Source: Rouxiella badensis (GTDB lineage Bacteria; Pseudomonadota; Gammaproteobacteria; Enterobacterales; Enterobacteriaceae). From it: a stretch of DNA of 41,610 nucleotides. The stretch covers positions 1 through 41,610 of the forward strand of contig NZ_MRWE01000043.1 in assembly GCF_002093665.1 (NCBI RefSeq). Reading direction: 5' to 3'. This document shows positions 1 through 6,301 of the stretch, piece by piece (the stretch's first letter is position 1; every line of letters begins with the position of its first letter). The notes under the pieces are model-generated. The model was given only the letters and a program-made list of their open reading frames with translations. It was not told the origin of the DNA and searched no databases. Position numbers and translations under genes: made by a program.

Positions 1-281
1 TGATTATGGGTTAAGCCTCTGATTATTAATAATTAATCATAAAATTCGTATAAAATTAGGCCATTTAAGATGTCTTAGAGTTAGCATCAGACTCTCTGAC
101 ACTGTTTGAATTTACAGTAGGCAGTGAATCTATTGTCCTGGCACTACTCTCTATAGTCATTTATCAGAGCCTACGTCGCTAAGTCTATTAGAAGATTGTG
201 CAATGGAAATATTCTAATGACAGGTTTCAACCGATAGTATTTGTGAGCACTGGTAATAAAAACATGTTATTAAAAACAGTA
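1..281. other. AT-rich intergenic start of window
   Basis: No open reading frame with a ribosome binding site is visible on either strand. The stretch is AT-rich and ends just before a candidate sigma70 promoter. I see nothing else that I can name. Confidence 0.5.
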
Positions 282-309
282 TTGACACTTTTTTTTAAAT
301 CCGTAAATT
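282..309 (+). promoter_or_regulatory. Candidate sigma70 promoter
   Basis: A consensus -35 (TTGACA, 282-287) lies 16 bp from a near-consensus -10 (TAAATT, 304-309). Transcription would start near 316. It would run without a good ORF to the strong terminator at 810-843, giving a possible non-coding RNA of about 525 nt. Confidence 0.4.
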
Positions 310-379
310 AGAACTAAACAGCGGCAATGTTGCTGTTTAAATTGGATAGATCAATTAAGTTGAAGATGTATTTGCGATA

Positions 380-588
380 AAGGCCACGAAGTGTGTTGTA
401 TGGGATTGCCGATTTTAAGAGTAAGCTCTTTTAATATTGGTAATGTTTTAAGGCCATGTAGTCGGTATTTGTCATCGCAAAGTAGTGATGTTAGCGCGAC
501 GATGTAAGGCCATGATACACAAGTGATTGTTTGCGATATTGTTTCGTGATTAATTGAGTGTGATAATCGCAACGAAAGTAAGGCCACG
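380..588 (+). repeat. Four spaced copies of AAGGCCAYG
   Basis: AAGGCCACG occurs at 380-388 and 580-588, and AAGGCCATG at 450-458 and 506-514. The intervals are 70, 56 and 74 bp. Three copies are preceded by GCGA- or GCAACGA-like sequence. A shorter relative, TTAGGCCAT, lies at 56-64. No function is recognised. Confidence 0.45.
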
Positions 589-809
589 CATCAAGAGTCT
601 ATGTCGCGAGGGGGAGTGTACTTGTTTAAGATGCTATTTTTGAATTGCATCATCGGGTTGTTAGAAAACTTAACGGTAAACTTAGGGAGGTTTTAGTAAA
701 AATCAATACCCGATATTATCTTTAGTAAACGTGTACATTTAAATGTAGTATCATTAGCAGTAATAATGATTAAGTCCATTAATGTTAAATATTAAGTCTG
801 TAGTACCTT

Positions 810-843
810 AAAAGCCCTGACTGCAATGGTCAGGGCTTTTATT
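810..843 (+). terminator. Strong intrinsic terminator
   Basis: A 12-bp perfect stem (AAAAGCCCTGAC at 810-821 with GTCAGGGCTTTT at 829-840) has a 7-nt loop and is followed by a short T-tract. It could work in both directions. No coding gene ends here, so it marks the end of an unrecognised transcript. Confidence 0.8.
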
Positions 844-940
844 GTTTATGTCTCAATGATAAGGGTCTGGAGCACCCCATTACGCATGTTTTGGCTCAAG
901 GAACCTTGGTGGCTCATTTAAACATCAATAAAATTAAACC

Positions 941-970
941 TTGCTTAATAAATCAAACCAGGTCTATTAT
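941..970 (+). promoter_or_regulatory. cspA-type promoter
   Basis: A -35 element TTGCTT (941-946) and a -10 element TATTAT (965-970) are separated by 18 bp. They sit directly upstream of a sequence resembling the +1 region of E. coli cspA (CGGTTTG... ACAGACC), so transcription should start near 978. Confidence 0.7.
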
Positions 971-978
971 GTTGTTAT

Positions 979-1152
979 CGGTTTGTAACACAGACCTTAT
1001 GAAAGCAGTTTTAGTAAAGCAGTCCTCATTTCAAGTGTTATCACTAGATACCCTTCTTCATGAGCCTCCTCCTAAGTGCCCAATAAGTAACATGCTGAAA
1101 AACATGCCATGTTCGCTACGCAAGTGGCTCAAAAAAATGAAAGGAAGTCTCT
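979..1152 (+). promoter_or_regulatory. cspA-type cold-sensing 5' UTR
   Basis: The 174-nt leader can be aligned by eye with the E. coli cspA 5' UTR. It opens with a cold-box-like CGGTTTG...CACAGACC segment. It then has AAAGCAG, TCAAG-GTTATC, GATACCC and a GCCAT-type segment in the same order, and a GGAAG ribosome binding site just before the start codon. In E. coli this leader changes structure with temperature and makes the mRNA stable and translatable only in the cold. The match is from memory of the E. coli sequence, not from an alignment program. Confidence 0.7.
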
Positions 1153-1365
1153 ATGTCTAACAAAATGACTGGTTTAGTAAAATGGTTTAACCCTGAGAAA
1201 GGCTTCGGTTTTATCACTCCTCAAGATGGCAGCAAGGACGTGTTCGTGCACTTCTCCGCTATCCAGAGCAGCGATTTTAAGACTTTAGACGAAGGTCAAA
1301 AAGTGGAGTTCTCTATCGAGAACGGCGCGAAGGGTCCTTCTGCTGCTAATGTTATCGGACTTTAA
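1153..1365 (+). CDS. cspA: CspA-family major cold-shock protein
   Basis: This is a 70-residue cold-shock-domain protein, the usual family length. It has both RNA-binding motifs: RNP1 as KGFGFI (about residues 16-21) and RNP2 as VFVHF (about 30-34). The opening [12 protein letters not shown] matches CspA more closely than CspC or CspE. Such proteins bind single-stranded RNA and DNA and melt RNA structure in the cytoplasm after a temperature downshift. GGAAG precedes the ATG. The gene has its own promoter and thermosensor leader and ends at an intrinsic terminator, so it is monocistronic. Enterobacteria carry several near-identical paralogues (cspA, cspB, cspG, cspI), so the exact symbol is uncertain. 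Confidence 0.93.
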   Translation: MSNKMTGLVKWFNPEKGFGFITPQDGSKDVFVHFSAIQSSDFKTLDEGQKVEFSIENGAKGPSAANVIGL

Positions 1366-1435
1366 TTGTCGATAATTTCGCTGGCACTTACGATAGCGAT
1401 GAAGGCCTGAGCCTGAGCAGATAAGTGACAGTGAT

Positions 1436-1466
1436 AAAAAAACCCGCTTTGAGCGGGTTTTTTGTT
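1436..1466 (+). terminator. Intrinsic terminator of cspA
   Basis: The stem CCCGCT/AGCGGG (1443-1457) is flanked by A-tracts and T-tracts, so it can stop transcription from either side. It lies 70 bp after the cspA stop codon. Confidence 0.85.
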
Positions 1467-1511
1467 ATAGGGAATAGGTAAATCAACGACTAAAAATACA
1501 GTTTGCTCGCT

Positions 1512-1607
1512 TTACTTGATCTGCAGAAATGAAAAAATAAAGCCAAATAGTGCAAGTCCAACGATCGCGAAAGCCAGCAGGCTCACAAGTAATTTCCAAC
1601 CTATCAC
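1512..1607 (-). CDS. Candidate 31-residue single-span membrane peptide
   Basis: On the minus strand a strong ribosome binding site (AAGGAGG, spacing about 4) precedes a GTG start at 1607. The 31-codon ORF encodes a peptide that is almost all hydrophobic, with a Trp-Lys near the N-terminus and Gln-Ile-Lys at the end. That is the profile of a small inner-membrane peptide. I do not recognise a family. The good Shine-Dalgarno and the clean transmembrane pattern are the only support. The GTG start, the short spacing and the small size make it uncertain. Confidence 0.4.
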   Translation of the reverse strand: MIGWKLLVSLLAFAIVGLALFGFIFSFLQIK

Positions 1608-1716
1608 CTCGCCTCCTTAACATCAGTCTCTTCAACCTAAAGATCTTAGTAATATTTATTTAATGGTCAATAGGAGAGATGTTTTTAGCCGCTTGTGAGA
1701 TGTGTATTTCCGGAGG

Positions 1717-2022
1717 TTATCTTTGGGTGATTTTCTCCATTTGTTTATCAAAAATCACCTGATTATCCTCGAGCCCTTTGAGGGCAGATTTGTATTTTTC
1801 TGTAATTGCAGCGTCTGGCATCAGCCCTTTGAGTATTGCTGTCACTTCCCCCATCAGATAACGGGATAGCGCATTCTGATCCGCTAACATTTTTCTTTGC
1901 TGATCGATGATGATCCTGGAGTGTTCATCATAGTGCTTTACCGTTTCAGCGGTCTGAGAGGCACCTGAAATGCTATCGTCAATCATTTGCAATATTTCAG
2001 AATTCATTGACCTGCCGTTCAC
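1717..2022 (-). CDS. Arc-like repressor protein lacking its N-terminal strand
   Basis: The 101-residue ORF opens with NGRSMNSEILQMID. This is the second half of an Arc/Mnt ribbon-helix-helix DNA-binding domain (Arc itself has NGRSVNSEIYQRV). A charged helical tail of about 85 residues follows. In the same frame upstream of the GTG at 2022 the codons still read IADRAK, which is the normal end of helix A, but a TAG stop lies eight codons further back. The beta-strand that contacts DNA and the start codon are therefore missing. The break lies beside the start of the divergent Arc-like gene at 2047. It is probably a 5'-truncated remnant. A shortened protein could still form dimers through the C-terminal part. 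Confidence 0.55.
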   Translation of the reverse strand: MNGRSMNSEILQMIDDSISGASQTAETVKHYDEHSRIIIDQQRKMLADQNALSRYLMGEVTAILKGLMPDAAITEKYKSALKGLEDNQVIFDKQMEKITQR

Positions 2023-2046
2023 TTTGGCTCGATCAGCTATAAATAT

Positions 2047-2208
2047 ATGAGCCTATTGCATACGCAAAGTAAAAGTGAACAGTTTATGATTCGCTTGCCC
2101 GAAAGAATGAAAGAAGAAATTATGCGAATGGCTGCAATGGATGGAATTTCCATCAATTCAGCAATCCTTAAGCGATTGGCTCGTTGTCTGAGAGAAGAAA
2201 GAGTCTAA
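2047..2208 (+). CDS. Arc-family ribbon-helix-helix repressor
   Basis: This 53-residue protein has the length and plan of phage P22 Arc. It has a polar strand ending in EQFMIRLPE (about residues 11-19), helix A (MKEEIMRMAAMDG), the conserved turn ISINSAILKRL and a basic tail. Arc proteins dimerise and put the two-stranded ribbon into the major groove to repress neighbouring phage promoters. The start at 2047 is chosen because the strand needs residues before Met14. A Shine-Dalgarno is not obvious. It faces the truncated Arc-like gene at 1717-2022 with only 24 bp between them. It is probably part of the left remnant of the phage element, but its target cannot be told. Confidence 0.7.
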   Translation: MSLLHTQSKSEQFMIRLPERMKEEIMRMAAMDGISINSAILKRLARCLREERV

Positions 2209-2983
2209 AAAATAATTCATTATCCAACTATCTTACAATCTCGGTGTTTTAAACATCACGAGATGTTTGCTGTTTCCCCAAAAAACCGTCTTGGCTATCA
2301 AAAAATAAGCCATGGTATCTTGCTACCACGCAGCAGCTTATTTCGCTCGAATGGGGTAAGTGATATTTTTACTGTTAGTCTATTAAGCTTTTCCTCTTTC
2401 GTTTGGATCTCAGCCCCTCTTGGATAGTCGTATAATTTCCCCCTAAAAATACCTACTCAAAGCCCCTGTTGTAATATGGCGTTAAGCGAAACTATATTGA
2501 GTTCAATCATCGTTTTTCCCAGCCTCTTAAAGGCAACAATGCCGTTGTGAAAGCACGTCTCTTTTTGAACGCGCCTGACATTGACTTTTATCGGGTATGT
2601 TTGGGCTCAAAATAGAGGCATTCAGTTATAACTCAGTATAACTAGTCTGTTTGGGGAACGGTATTTTGCATCAGCTCATCAAAAAACACTTCAAATGCGG
2701 CAAAAGCGATGAGATGATCGTGGGTCTTGCTAGCTCAATGCTGCATCTTATTGAAAATAATGTTTATTTTAAATAATTCTCAGTGGCTGGGTAATTAGCT
2801 AGAAAATGTATTTTATTGGGTTAGCGATTCATATTGAGCAATTTAGAACCTCATTTGGGCGGTTTTTTGTTGTTGATATGAAGCTTTTGCAGAAATGAAT
2901 GTCCAAAGTCGGGGCTTCACGCTATTTTCTGAAGCCCGTTAAATCATCGAGGTAGAGAGATAAGTTATGCCGTCAATCAGGCA
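2209..2983. other. Gene-poor stretch with two hairpins
   Basis: No convincing gene is visible in this 775-bp stretch. A short plus-strand ORF ends at 2776 but has no clear start or ribosome binding site. Two inverted repeats stand out: AAATAAGC (2303-2310) with GCTTATTT (2336-2343), enclosing an inner GGTA/TACC pair, and GGGCTTCA (2912-2919) with TGAAGCCC (2930-2937). Neither is followed by a T-tract. Confidence 0.5.
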
Positions 2984-3193
2984 TTAACTCATTGCGGGAA
3001 TAAAGAAGTTTTTTCTGGATACGATAAAGAATTTATCGCCTTTTTTAATTTTTACTCCTTCACAGCACCACTCTTTGGCGAGGGTGAAAAACTCGTCGGT
3101 GGTAACGTCAAACGCCAGCTCGATATCGATTTCGTCACCGATAGACAGTAACTCCTGAGCTTCACTAAAGCTCTTGACCTGAACCTTACTCAT
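2984..3193 (-). CDS. Hypothetical 69-residue protein
   Basis: This small soluble protein is acidic in its N-terminal half and lysine-rich in its C-terminal half, with a Cys-Cys pair near the middle (EWCCEG). AAGGGA lies about 7 nt before the ATG at 3193. No signal peptide or membrane segment is seen and I do not recognise a family. It stands alone, with long AT-rich stretches on both sides, and is transcribed in the same direction as the leftward phage genes. It could be a phage moron or a host orphan. Confidence 0.55.
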   Translation of the reverse strand: MSKVQVKSFSEAQELLSIGDEIDIELAFDVTTDEFFTLAKEWCCEGVKIKKGDKFFIVSRKNFFIPAMS

Positions 3194-3411
3194 TAAAACA
3201 TCCCTTTTATGAATTTTAAGCGGGATTAACTTAGCCTTAATTCTTGAGAAAGCCTAACAAATTAGCGATTGATAGCAATTTTTGTCAAAGTAATGCGGGG
3301 GTAATGAGATTTGGCTTAGGTTTTTATTAATTAATCTTAAAACCCATTGCACGCTATAAGTTAAATTATTTAATTTCGAGCTTTGAAGTAATTTTTTAAA
3401 ATAAAAATAAC

Positions 3412-3451
3412 TACCCGTGAGTAAATAAATGCATTTTTACGGTCACGGGTA
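3412..3451 (-). terminator. Terminator of the leftward phage operon
   Basis: A perfect 9-bp inverted repeat (TACCCGTGA 3412-3420, TCACGGGTA 3443-3451) has a 22-nt loop. On the minus strand it is followed by GTTATTTTTATTTT. It lies just after the TraR-like gene and is the natural end of the leftward transcript from the repressor side. Confidence 0.6.
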
Positions 3452-3466
3452 AAATTTGGCTAGCAA

Positions 3467-3682
3467 TTAGCGTGATATTTTTCGATTTTTTATCGACCAG
3501 ACTTCTTTCTCGTGATCTTCTCTGCATTCGCAGCTGCAATAGCGGGTGCCATTAAGCGAGGGTTGCCCACAATCGCCGTTTTTACAAATCAGCGAAGGGG
3601 GGACAGGTTTGGCTCGGTTGGCGATTGCTGCGTTGAGGTGGTGTTCAAATTCTTCCATTGCTTGGTCGATGATATCAGCCAT
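3467..3682 (-). CDS. TraR/DksA-like zinc-finger protein
   Basis: The 71-residue protein starts MADIIDQA, the typical opening of phage TraR/DksA-type proteins (P2 Orf82 family). It carries a zinc-finger-like cysteine set in its C-terminal half: CKNGDC at about residues 35-40, then CSCEC near 50. TraR-type proteins bind in the RNA polymerase secondary channel and mimic ppGpp plus DksA, changing host promoter choice. The start at 3682 is chosen because AGGAGG lies 8 nt upstream. A longer in-frame ORF to 3760 has no such site. It overlaps the upstream gene by 8 bp, so the two are probably translated together. The cysteine spacing is not the classic C-X2-C-X17-C-X2-C, so zinc binding is an inference. 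Confidence 0.75.
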   Translation of the reverse strand: MADIIDQAMEEFEHHLNAAIANRAKPVPPSLICKNGDCGQPSLNGTRYCSCECREDHEKEVWSIKNRKISR

Positions 3683-3872
3683 TGTGCTGCCTCCTGGGTT
3701 GCTTGTTATATGCTGTCTCTTCCATTGCCTCGTCATAACCGCGTTGATAGATTTCATCAAAGATCTTTCTGATGTAATCGACGCGGGGCAGGCTCATCGT
3801 GTGTCTTCTCTTGATTGCCATACCGGCAATATCCTCAACGTATTCATCCATGTAATCATCGAATTTGCTCAT
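3675..3872 (-). CDS. Small phage protein of unknown function
   Basis: A 65-residue, highly charged protein (MSKFDDYMDEYVEDI...) with an acidic N-terminus and a basic, Gln/Arg-rich C-terminus. No membrane segment or known motif is seen. It lies 60 bp downstream of the 78-residue gene and overlaps the TraR-like gene by 8 bp, so it belongs to the leftward operon. Small ORFs of this type are common in the early regions of lambdoid and P2-like prophages. I cannot assign a function. Confidence 0.6.
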   Translation of the reverse strand: MSKFDDYMDEYVEDIAGMAIKRRHTMSLPRVDYIRKIFDEIYQRGYDEAMEETAYNKQPRRQHNG

Positions 3873-3932
3873 ACGAACCTCGATTCTAAAAGGGGATTAA
3901 GCCCCGTATTAACGAGGCCCGATGATGTTCTT

Positions 3933-4169
3933 TTATGATTTGCTCCTCTCGGCCAACATGGCATCAGCCAGGGCATAGGATGCCGTACTCAGATCGGCGT
4001 AACCGTTGGCCGCGCTGGCGCTACCTTCGGAAATAACCAATCCCAGCATGGCCTTCGCGGCCAGAAAATCGCGTAGGCTCATACCGTCTTGCGCGTAGTT
4101 ATGCTCCTCCAGCCAGTCGTCCTTGCTGTAAGGGCGGGGAAAGGCCTGACCACCGTTGTCCGTACTCAT
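3933..4169 (-). CDS. Conserved small phage protein
   Basis: The 78-residue protein has the pattern seen in many enterobacterial prophages: an N-terminal 'NGGQAFPRP' segment, then 'DGMSLRDFLAAKAMLGL' near residues 28-45, then an Ala-rich helix. The family is common in early left operons, but its role is not known to me. GATGGAAC precedes the ATG. Its neighbours are a RHH-independent set of small early genes with a TraR-like protein at the end, so it is probably co-transcribed from the repressor side. Confidence 0.7.
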   Translation of the reverse strand: MSTDNGGQAFPRPYSKDDWLEEHNYAQDGMSLRDFLAAKAMLGLVISEGSASAANGYADLSTASYALADAMLAERSKS

Positions 4170-4210
4170 AGTTCCATCCTCATCATTGTGTCGACGTAAA
4201 ATGTGGGCGT

Positions 4211-4235
4211 AAAAAAACCGCGCGAGGCGGCTTAA
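4211..4235 (-). terminator. Weak intrinsic terminator
   Basis: On the minus strand a short GC stem (CCGC...GCGG) is directly followed by TTTTTTT. It lies between the 88-residue gene and the next gene of the leftward operon and would reduce read-through. Confidence 0.4.
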
Positions 4236-4278
4236 AGGTTTTTAAGTTTGTGCGGATGTCTGGGACTGCAATACCGCA

Positions 4279-4545
4279 TTATTTGCGAGGCGAGACGGCA
4301 AATAGCGCGACCTGTGGCAGGCAAAGGTTATCGCCGCTTGGGTAGTAGCGCGTTTCACGAACCGACAGTGCCTTGTCCACCCGACTGATCGGCCTGCGTT
4401 TGCAGCTTAGCTCGACCCGACTTGGCCGCGCGGGTGTTACGTCCAGCTCTTTGCTGAAGTCATTGACCGCGAGCGTCTGTAAATGTTGGCGCGCTTCGCG
4501 ACGGCGCGTGGCAGCGGTTCCGTTAAAAGGCGTTCTGCGTGTCAT
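4279..4545 (-). CDS. Hypothetical phage protein, 88 residues
   Basis: A basic, Arg-rich protein starting MTRRTPFNGTAATRRREARQ. The start at 4545 is chosen because AGGAGA lies 7 nt upstream. The ORF stays open to 4623 but without a better site. Proteins with this opening occur in enterobacterial prophages, but I know no function. The positive charge would suit nucleic-acid binding, which is only a guess. It is the first gene of the leftward block after the repressor. Confidence 0.55.
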   Translation of the reverse strand: MTRRTPFNGTAATRRREARQHLQTLAVNDFSKELDVTPARPSRVELSCKRRPISRVDKALSVRETRYYPSGDNLCLPQVALFAVSPRK

Positions 4546-4853
4546 ACCTGTCTCCTGAATGTGGCGGGCACTATTTATCAATATGCCCAGGTTCAAGCGG
4601 GGTTTCATCGGCTTTTCAGCCACGTAGGTGCGTCAGGCACCGTTGTAAAGAGCGGGCAGCACAGGATTCTATAGTCGCGTTCTTCCAGGCCGGTTTGAAA
4701 ATAAATATTGAACTATTGGTACAAATTTCGCAAGAATTAAAAGTACATAATCTCATGAAAAATTCGTACTTTTGGTTTAAATTGTTGAGGGGTAAAGAGA
4801 TTTATTTCAAAAATATTTGATGTCATTGGTTGAACAAATAACGGGGGAGGAGG
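4546..4853. other. Intergenic region downstream of repressor
   Basis: About 300 bp without a convincing gene. It holds an inverted repeat AAAAGTAC (4739-4746) with GTACTTTT (4766-4773). Its GTAC core is the same as in the operator-like palindrome beside the repressor gene at 5660-5672, so it may be a second repressor site controlling the leftward genes. Confidence 0.4.
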
Positions 4854-4943
4854 ATGAAAATGAACGGCAGGTACAAAAACCCAGCAGCAAGGCTGGGTTT
4901 AGGCGGTATCGTTAATCTAATAGCGCGGATTATGGCAGTCTGA
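4854..4943 (+). CDS. Possible 29-residue peptide opposite the repressor terminator
   Basis: A very purine-rich run (GGGGGAGGAGG) precedes ATG at 4854 and a second ATG at 4860, which has the better spacing. The short frame encodes a peptide with a basic N-terminus (MNGRYKNPAARLG) and a hydrophobic end. It lies antisense to the repressor terminator and the last codons of the repressor gene, so it may be a coincidence. No family is recognised. Confidence 0.22.
   Translation: MKMNGRYKNPAARLGLGGIVNLIARIMAV
4875..4902 (-). terminator. Terminator of the repressor gene
   Basis: A stem AACCCAGC (4878-4885) with GCTGGGTT (4892-4899) is followed on the minus strand by TTTTTG. It lies about 30 bp after the repressor stop codon, so repressor transcription ends here. 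Confidence 0.7.
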
Positions 4944-5610
4944 ACTTAGTCTCGACGGCGACGCCAATGATGCGGCAATTGCCATTGATCGGAACCATCG
5001 GCCAGGCGGGATTTAACCCCTTAAGGTATTTCTGGTTACCGTCTATCACTAACTTCTTGAACGTCGCTTCGTTGGCATCGGTCAGTTTGGCGATCACTAG
5101 TTTGCCGTTGGTGGCCTCTTTGCCGGTGTCAAACAGGACAAAGGTCCCTTCAGGAATGCTGAGCCCCATGGGGGCGGTCATCGAGTCACCGTCAACCAGT
5201 AACCAAAATCCCTCGCCCTGAATATGCGCGTCAGACTCAAGCCATTGGTCGATATCTTTTAGGCTATAAGCCTCAATGGCTTCGTTCCAGGCACCGGCCT
5301 GGACCTTGCTTATCACCGGATATTGGGTACCTCGGGTGTAAGGCCTTGGGTTGGACACGTTGCTGCCTTCACCGGTGATGATTCCCAGCTGCAGCCAGAC
5401 GGGGTCAACCTTGAGAAACTTGGCCAGCTCTGCCATGACGGCAGGGCGCGGCAACGATTCTGCGTTTAACCACTTGCTCACGCCTTTTGAAGACAAACCT
5501 GTCGCGCGGGATAAGGCTATCCCACGTCCATGTTCATCAAGCCCAGCGTCTTTACAGGCCTGCGCCAGCCTCTGAGCAAATTCTTCACGCAGTTTTTCAG
5601 TTTGAACCAT
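4930..5610 (-). CDS. CI/LexA-type phage repressor (S24 autopeptidase)
   Basis: The 226-residue protein has an N-terminal helix-turn-helix (about residues 28-70, including LSRATGLSSKGVSKWLN) and a C-terminal S24 peptidase domain. The features needed for RecA-stimulated self-cleavage are visible: the Ala105-Gly106 pair in VQAGAW, the nucleophile Ser143 in GDSM, and the general base Lys185 in ATFKKL. Repressors of this type keep a prophage or tailocin silent and are inactivated after DNA damage. It is divergent from the rightward early genes, with an operator-like palindrome between them, and has its own terminator. Its length and plan are normal for lambdoid repressors. No recognisable Cro lies opposite. 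Confidence 0.92.
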   Translation of the reverse strand: MVQTEKLREEFAQRLAQACKDAGLDEHGRGIALSRATGLSSKGVSKWLNAESLPRPAVMAELAKFLKVDPVWLQLGIITGEGSNVSNPRPYTRGTQYPVISKVQAGAWNEAIEAYSLKDIDQWLESDAHIQGEGFWLLVDGDSMTAPMGLSIPEGTFVLFDTGKEATNGKLVIAKLTDANEATFKKLVIDGNQKYLKGLNPAWPMVPINGNCRIIGVAVETKFRLP

Positions 5611-5637
5611 GAGTACGATAGTAAACCACTTGCAAAG

Positions 5638-5672
5638 ACTTTCAGTTCAATAATAATATGTACTGAAAGTAC
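5638..5672. promoter_or_regulatory. Operator-like repeats next to the repressor gene
   Basis: ACTTTCAGT (5638-5646) and ACTGAAAGT (5662-5670) form a 9-bp inverted repeat. The second arm is also the centre of a shorter palindrome, GTACT-GAA-AGTAC (5660-5672). A further CTTTCAG follows at 5685-5691. The repeats lie just upstream of the repressor start and are the best candidates for its operators. Confidence 0.5.
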
Positions 5673-5742
5673 GAAAAGGAAGGGCTTTCAGCGTTTAATT
5701 ACAAAACTGCTTAGCCACCGAAGACATCTTGCTCTTTTCACA

Positions 5743-5925
5743 ATGGACGTACTGTCCTACGTCGCTGCAAAGCGAATTAATGAATATCAGAGGGTTAGGG
5801 TGATATCTATCAAGGATATTGCCCGTCAGCATGCCAATGGATGCATTCCGTCCGTGAAGAGACTCTCACACTACGCAGTTAAGTACTCAACAAAATCGCT
5901 GAACTTCGAGCCAAACATGGCCTAA
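5743..5925 (+). CDS. Possible small early protein in the Cro position
   Basis: A 60-residue, basic ORF lies directly rightward of the repressor operators, where lambdoid phages have cro. It has no clear ribosome binding site and no recognisable helix-turn-helix. The start at 5743 is simply the first suitable ATG after the operator region, and the frame stays open further upstream. It may be a diverged regulator or not a gene at all. Confidence 0.3.
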   Translation: MDVLSYVAAKRINEYQRVRVISIKDIARQHANGCIPSVKRLSHYAVKYSTKSLNFEPNMA

Positions 5926-5935
5926 GGGGCGCCTT

Positions 5936-6094
5936 ATGAAAATCACCTCTACCGACTTCCTGGTCATCGACATCTATTCCAACCATGACCGTAGCTGGAT
6001 CTCTCGTGTCAGCACCGCAGAGCGGTGTGCCGCAATTATCAGGCGCAGTGAAGAAGTGGTTGAGATTTATCTTCGCTGGGCACGACAACTCTAG
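5936..6094 (+). CDS. Small phage protein, 52 residues
   Basis: AAGGGG lies a few bases before the ATG at 5936. The 52-residue protein (MKITSTDFLVID...) is mixed in charge, with a helical second half rich in Arg and Glu. No membrane segment is seen. It is followed after 12 bp by the NinH-like gene, so both are probably in one early rightward transcript. I do not recognise a family. Confidence 0.5.
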   Translation: MKITSTDFLVIDIYSNHDRSWISRVSTAERCAAIIRRSEEVVEIYLRWARQL

Positions 6095-6106
6095 AAGGAG
6101 CAATGT

Positions 6107-6301
6107 ATGGACATCAACGTAAAAACAATTCCCGACCTTCTGGTATCGACCAGAGGTAATCAGGCTCAACTGGCGAGGATCCTGGGCGTTAGTCGTCTAA
6201 CTCTCAAGAAATATGTTAATGACCGAAAGGCTGAGGAACATGCCGTGATTAATGGCGTTCTGATGACCATCAGTCAGAGGGACAAGGTAAAAAAGTTATA
6301 A
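6107..6301 (+). CDS. ninH: NinH-like Fis-type DNA-binding protein
   Basis: The 64-residue protein follows lambda NinH over most of its length. The opening INVKTIPDLLV matches FSVKTIPDMLV, followed by a GNQ-(x)-ARxL helix-turn-helix and a conserved KYVxDRK/H-A-VxN-VLM segment. NinH is a Fis-like DNA-binding protein of the lambda nin region, between replication genes and the late regulator Q. AAGGAG lies 8 nt before the ATG. Here it is upstream of the DUF1133/Q-like gene, as expected for its position. It may help bend DNA or regulate early genes, but the lambda protein itself has no firm function. Its stop codon overlaps the start of the next gene. Confidence 0.8.
   Translation: MDINVKTIPDLLVSTRGNQAQLARILGVSRLTLKKYVNDRKAEEHAVINGVLMTISQRDKVKKL

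Larger units (their letters stand above)
316..843 (+). ncRNA. Possible non-coding transcript between promoter and terminator
   Basis: This interval lies between a TTGACA/TAAATT promoter and a 12-bp-stem intrinsic terminator on the same strand. The only plus-strand ORFs are very short (for example 17 codons from 327) and have no Shine-Dalgarno sequence. It contains four copies of an AAGGCCAYG motif. A transcript is inferred from its ends only. The terminator could instead belong to another start site inside the interval. Confidence 0.3.

Noticed and set aside
351-587. 78-codon minus-strand ORF
   Set aside because: No ribosome site; it overlaps the repeated AAGGCCAYG region and reads as chance frame.
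886-921. Trp-rich 11-residue frame MFWLKEPWWLI
   Set aside because: It lies upstream of the cspA promoter with no ribosome site and no attenuator structure near it. Probably chance.
891-1160. 89-codon ORF before cspA
   Set aside because: It lies over the cspA promoter and leader, starts at TTG without a ribosome site, and the sequence aligns with the E. coli cspA 5' UTR.
2640-2776. Short plus-strand frame ending HLIENNVYFK
   Set aside because: Only a TTG start, no ribosome site, about 40 codons. Not enough to call.
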